Shown here: positions 60,381 through 64,000 of the stretch, piece by piece
Layout of the letters: the number at the start of each line of letters is the position of its first letter
Position numbering within the stretch: the stretch's first letter is position 1
Source of the DNA: Candidatus Defluviilinea proxima
GTDB taxonomy: Bacteria; Chloroflexota; Anaerolineae; Anaerolineales; Villigracilaceae
Length of the DNA: 64,000 nt
NCBI GenBank assembly: GCA_016721115.1
Contig: JADKIW010000001.1
Location: forward strand, 325,501-389,500
Direction of reading: 5' to 3'
Made by a program: the position numbers and the translations under genes
Notes under the pieces: generated by a model
The model's database searches: none
Told to the model about the DNA's origin: nothing
Seen by the model: the letters and a program-made list of their open reading frames with translations, nothing else

Positions 60381-61988
60381 TCACTTCCCATACTTCTCGT
60401 AGAACGTATTTGTGAACAAACCATCGGGGTCATAGGCCCTCTTCGATGCGAAGAAATCGCCGATCATGGGGTAAGCGCGTTGGAGTTGCTCGGGGGTATA
60501 GTGCAATTGATACGGCAGGAAGAAACGTCCGTTCACTTCGGCAGTCAGGTCGATCAATTCACGAGTCACAGTTCCCATCTTCTCGTTGCCTTCAGGCGTC
60601 GTTGACTGATTGATATACAGAACGATGGAATACATCTCACCAGGAGCGTAGTTCAGGAAATTACTCTCAGGGTGGATCACTCTCACCGAAGCATTGAGCA
60701 GATTTACATCATGTTCCTGAACGATACGGCGAAGCCCATCCACAAATGGAATGAACTGCTCACGAGGGATGAAATACTCATGCAGGATATCCGTCTCGCC
60801 TTTCAGATTGTTGAGGATGTATGGAACAGAGTCATGCATCGGCTCGTTGCGGGATACAAAACACGCTTCGCCCTCCGCCATGGCCTGTGTACGTGGCACG
60901 ACCGTGCAAGACTCCAGCTTTGGCTCGATGTTTTTCTCCATGTACCATTTGATGTTCATCGGCACAGCACCAAGCTTGGAAAAGTTAAAAACAAAACGAC
61001 GCAATTTGATACCAGACACTTCGCCCAACGGAGGCACGTCTGCTTCACCGATATCCACCTTGGTGTATTTGTAAAAGATCATCTCCTCGAGCAATGAACT
61101 CTTTGCTGTGGAAAGATGTCCGTAGAACAGACCCAGATTCGGGTCAGGTAAGATCTCGTTCTCAAAGATCTGAGGAAAATCCTTGTAATTCACAAGTTGA
61201 CGTTCGGTTTGATAGATATCATTATCCACGATCTCAAGTTCAACATCGAGAATGACCCCGAAGAGACCGTATCCGCCAACGACGAGACTGAACAACTCAG
61301 GGTTCTCCTCACGGCTCACATTGACGATGCTTCCATCCGCCATCATCACACGCATCGAACGGATGCTACTCCCCACCGAACCTGCGAGATGGTCCATGCC
61401 GTGTGCGTTGACCGAGATCGAACCACCCACCGTGAAAATATCTGATGATTGCATAGCCTTCACTGCATATTTCGGATGCAGAAAACTTTGAATATCGTGC
61501 CAGGTTGTTCCACTTTGTACGGTGATGGTCTTCTCCGCTTCATTCAACTCGATCTTATTGAAGCCTTTCATATCCAACACGAGGTTATTCTTGAAAAAAG
61601 CATGTCCACCCATGCTATGCTTTACGCCCGCCATCGAGACCTTGAGTTTATTCTCGCGGGCAAAATGCAAGGCATTCTTGATATCTTCCACGCTTGTGAT
61701 CTTGATAATGCCATACACCGCTGTCCGATTCAAACAACTCACATCATTGATCGTCCCACCCTTCTGTTCCCATTGCAGGCGTTCCCCAGCAGATAACGGC
61801 TTGATCTCCACGTTGGTCGGAGAATCCACCACCGCATACTCTGCAAACAGAGGTGGACAATCCTTTACACCCACAGGGTCAGCAGAAAGTCTGTTCACCT
61901 GATAGCCCGTCCCAGCAATGGCAGAGATCGCAACGATCGAAGCGACCATTTTTTTCTTATTGATAGGCTTGCCTTGTTCTTGAGTCAT
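60381..61988 (-). CDS. FAD-linked oxidase (PCMH-type)
   Basis: 535 residues. N-terminal hydrophobic helix (MVASIVAISAIAGTGYQ), then a PCMH FAD-binding domain: VSMAGVKHSMGGHAF, LDMKGFNKIEL, IFTVGGSISVNAHG and SVGSSIRSMRVMMADGSIVNVS. The C-terminal half matches D-arabinono-lactone or alditol oxidase-like caps. It oxidises a sugar or alcohol with FAD. The His of VKHS is a possible covalent-flavin site. Substrate unknown; probably exported or membrane-anchored. Confidence 0.83.
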   Translation of the reverse strand: MTQEQGKPINKKKMVASIVAISAIAGTGYQVNRLSADPVGVKDCPPLFAEYAVVDSPTNVEIKPLSAGERLQWEQKGGTINDVSCLNRTAVYGIIKITSVEDIKNALHFARENKLKVSMAGVKHSMGGHAFFKNNLVLDMKGFNKIELNEAEKTITVQSGTTWHDIQSFLHPKYAVKAMQSSDIFTVGGSISVNAHGMDHLAGSVGSSIRSMRVMMADGSIVNVSREENPELFSLVVGGYGLFGVILDVELEIVDNDIYQTERQLVNYKDFPQIFENEILPDPNLGLFYGHLSTAKSSLLEEMIFYKYTKVDIGEADVPPLGEVSGIKLRRFVFNFSKLGAVPMNIKWYMEKNIEPKLESCTVVPRTQAMAEGEACFVSRNEPMHDSVPYILNNLKGETDILHEYFIPREQFIPFVDGLRRIVQEHDVNLLNASVRVIHPESNFLNYAPGEMYSIVLYINQSTTPEGNEKMGTVTRELIDLTAEVNGRFFLPYQLHYTPEQLQRAYPMIGDFFASKRAYDPDGLFTNTFYEKYGK

Positions 61989-62162
61989 CCCTTATGTCCT
62001 TTAGAATAATATAGTGAATTCGGGTCCATAATGACGATTTTAGGGCTTGGAAGTGTCAGTGTCAAGCAAGTATAGTAAACAGTCCTTACAGCGAATGCAT
62101 GAACAAAAAGGGACATAGATAACAGACTTATCTTATAATGGGCGCTTGGAAAGGACAAAAAA

Positions 62163-63251
62163 ATGAAACAATATAAAAATTGGTTGGTTTGTGTGTTCCT
62201 ACTCTTATCTGCCTGTGCTCCAGCAGTAACAGCAACAGACACGCCGAAGCCAACCGACATCCCACCCACCCCCACAGAGGAAGTCATGGACATTTTCAAA
62301 AAGCCGCTTGTCACGAACATGTATACAGCCGACCCTTCGGCACATGTCTTTGACGGCAAGATCTATATTTATCCATCGCATGATCTGGATCACAACAAAC
62401 CAGAAACAGATCAGGGCGACCAGTTCGACATGGAAGACTATCATGTCTTTTCCATGGAGAATATGAACAGCCTGCCTGTGGATCATGGCGAAGTGTTGAA
62501 CGTGAAGAACGTTCCCTGGGCCACGATGCAAATGTGGGCTCCCGATGCCACCTACAAGAACGGCAAATATTATCTCTACTTCCCCGCTCGCGATAAGGAT
62601 CACATCTTCCGCATCGGTGTAGCAACCAGCGATTCACCTGCTGGTCCCTTCACAGCCGAGCCGAATTACATCCAAGGCAGTTTCAGCATCGACCCAGCCG
62701 TCTTCATTGACGATGATGGGCAGGCTTACATGTACTTCGGCGGATTAATGGGCGGCCAGCTCGAAAAATGGAGAACGAACGAGTTCAACCCCGAAGGCAC
62801 AGGCCCGCGAGGCAGTGACGTAGCCATTGGCCCGCGTGTTGTAAAACTCTCAGCAGATATGTTGAACTTCGATGGCGCTCCACAAGAGATCACCCTCCTG
62901 GATCAATATAACGCCGCCGTACTGGCGGGCGAAGATGACAAACGTTTCTTCGAAGCCGCCTGGATGCACAAGTACAACGGCATCTATTATCTCTCCTATT
63001 CCACAGGTACTACGCATTATCTTGCATATGCCACTGGCGACAATCCCATGGGTCCGTTCAAATTCAGAGGATATATTCTCACCCCGGTCCTCGGCTGGAC
63101 CACACATCACTCCATTGTCGAGTTCCAAGGCAAGTGGTATCTCTTCTATCACGATGCCGAACTTTCAGGCGGCACCACACACAAACGCAACATCAAAGTC
63201 GCCGAGTTGACCTACAACGAAGACGGCACGATCCAGACATTAGACCCGTAA
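62163..63251 (+). CDS. Glycoside hydrolase family 43 lipoprotein
   Basis: 362 residues. Lipobox LLSAC (residues 15-19) follows a short signal, then a Pro/Thr-rich linker and a five-bladed propeller of the GH43 type: TADPSAHVFDGKIYIYPSHD with the base Asp, FSIDPAVFIDDDGQAYMYFGG with the pKa Asp, and RFFEAAWMHKYNGIYYLSYS with the acid Glu. It cleaves arabinan or xylan side chains outside the cell. Start fixed by AAAGGACAAAAAA near the ATG. Confidence 0.9.
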   Translation: MKQYKNWLVCVFLLLSACAPAVTATDTPKPTDIPPTPTEEVMDIFKKPLVTNMYTADPSAHVFDGKIYIYPSHDLDHNKPETDQGDQFDMEDYHVFSMENMNSLPVDHGEVLNVKNVPWATMQMWAPDATYKNGKYYLYFPARDKDHIFRIGVATSDSPAGPFTAEPNYIQGSFSIDPAVFIDDDGQAYMYFGGLMGGQLEKWRTNEFNPEGTGPRGSDVAIGPRVVKLSADMLNFDGAPQEITLLDQYNAAVLAGEDDKRFFEAAWMHKYNGIYYLSYSTGTTHYLAYATGDNPMGPFKFRGYILTPVLGWTTHHSIVEFQGKWYLFYHDAELSGGTTHKRNIKVAELTYNEDGTIQTLDP

Positions 63252-63271
63252 AAAATCATTCTTATAAAACT

Positions 63272-63315
63272 AAACAAAAATTGGACTGAGTTAATACTCA
63301 GTCCAATTTTTGTTT
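63272..63315. terminator. GH43 terminator
   Basis: AAACAAAAATTGGACTGAG pairs perfectly with CTCAGTCCAATTTTTGTTT across TTAATA. Confidence 0.85.
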
Positions 63316-63362
63316 ACTACAGAGCGTATAATTCACCAAGATAGTATCTCTGATGGTCACAT

Positions 63363-64000
63363 ATGAAAAAACTATACAAGAAACTTATTCCCTACCCCTT
63401 ACAACATCTATTTAAGAAGATCGCCTATTTTCCCAGCGATTTCATCCAAAGGGTAATCAATCCAAATAGTATGTTGCCGCCCAAGTCTATGATGATGGTA
63501 GGGCCTAAGAACTTTATCAAGGTTGGGCAGGAGTTCAGGGGATATTTCGTCGAGATGGCAGGCCTACAACCAGATCACAAAGTACTCGATATCGGTTGTG
63601 GCGCAGGGCGAATGGCAATCCCTTTGACGGAATATTTATCTGACCAAGGTGGCTACTGGGGCTTTGATAATAGACCTGATGTGATCGAGTGGTGTCAAGA
63701 TCATATCTCGGCAAAACATAAGAACTTTCATTTTGTGCATGGCGATGTATATCATGAGCGTTACAATCCAGACGGGAAGTTGCAGGCTCAGGAGTTCAAA
63801 TTCCCATTCGATGATGGATCTTTTGACCTTATCTTTCTCATTTCCGTTTTCACACATATGCTCCCCTCAGATACGGAAAGCTATACACGCGAAATCTCCC
63901 GCGTTCTCAAACCAGGTGGTAAATGTTTCATCACCTATTTTTTGATAACAGACGACCCGAAAAGCCTGAACCGCTCAAGTGTCTCAAATCTCGACTTTAT
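63363..64000 (+). CDS. Class I SAM-dependent methyltransferase (cut by window end)
   Basis: At least 212 residues; the 3' end lies outside the window. A basic amphipathic start (MKKLYKKLIPYPLQHLF) precedes motif I KVLDIGCGAGRMAIPL, the acidic GFDNRPDVI, DGSFDLIFLISVFTHMLP and LKPGGKCFITYFL, typical of a methyltransferase of small molecules or glycans. Substrate unknown. Confidence 0.85.
   Translation, partial: MKKLYKKLIPYPLQHLFKKIAYFPSDFIQRVINPNSMLPPKSMMMVGPKNFIKVGQEFRGYFVEMAGLQPDHKVLDIGCGAGRMAIPLTEYLSDQGGYWGFDNRPDVIEWCQDHISAKHKNFHFVHGDVYHERYNPDGKLQAQEFKFPFDDGSFDLIFLISVFTHMLPSDTESYTREISRVLKPGGKCFITYFLITDDPKSLNRSSVSNLDF

Overview
The window looks like a chromosomal segment of an uncultured member of the Chloroflexota, probably class Anaerolineae. 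This is inferred from the gene set and style: a MalT-like SARP/BTAD regulator, an NHLP-type leader-like peptide, many GAF/PAS kinases, a 141-residue SSB and a PadR/permease-prefix pair. No rRNA gene or marker tree is available to confirm it. Coding density is high, gene order is mosaic, and most genes sit in short same-strand groups.

Layout. 1-4.7 kb: lipoprotein sulfatase, STAS-like protein, ssb, then a DUF3467 / translin-like / membrane PH-like / DNPH1-like run. 5-12 kb (minus): a histidine kinase and a REC-GAF protein whose receivers both lack the phospho-acceptor Asp, asparaginase plus a beta-lactamase-fold partner, and a GAF-GAF-PAS histidine kinase. 12-18 kb: HAD phosphatase, lipase and membrane/MFS operon, enoyl-CoA hydratase plus AAC(3)-type acetyltransferase. 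18-20.4 kb (minus): gene-cassette cluster B. 20.5-24.5 kb: dnaE. 24.6-26.6 kb: tRNA-Lys and tRNA-Arg, each followed by tandem copies of its own 3' tail, flanking trxA and surE. 26.7-36.3 kb (minus): HD-GYP protein with a frameshifted end, NHLP-like peptide, small membrane peptide, SARP regulator, inositol phosphatase, response regulator, arginase, GGDEF protein. 36.6-41.5 kb: hutI, GNAT, methyltransferase, membrane proteins, PadR. 41.6-48.9 kb (plus): YbaK, Rrf2 regulator, pstSCAB, NfeD/ClpP-class protease, lipA. 49-54 kb (plus): gene-cassette cluster A. 54-64 kb: RidA, lactonase-like enzyme, STAS protein, desaturase, HAD, membrane proteins, hydrolase, FAD oxidase, GH43 lipoprotein and a truncated methyltransferase.

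The main discovery candidate is a pair of integron-like cassette clusters without a visible integrase, about 29 kb apart and in opposite orientation. Each unit is one mostly unrecognised gene followed by a 128-131 bp site. These sites start with (G/A)(C/G)(C/T)(C/T)AAC, have inner GCGT / ACGC boxes and mostly end in GTTRRRY, which is the attC architecture. Both clusters begin with the same entry structure: a GTTATACAG...CTGTATAAC palindrome, a second short CCC...GGG hairpin, then GTTAG about 41-45 bases further on. This could be a primary insertion site.

A second unusual signal is at the two tRNA genes. Their 3' tails (from T54 onward) plus terminator are tandemly repeated two or three times. 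In every copy the tail is preceded by the same motif (minus strand GGGATGATA), although the tRNAs differ. Other points of interest are a regulator/micro-peptide locus at 28.2-32 kb and a shared 19-bp operator linking an Rrf2 regulator to the pst operon.
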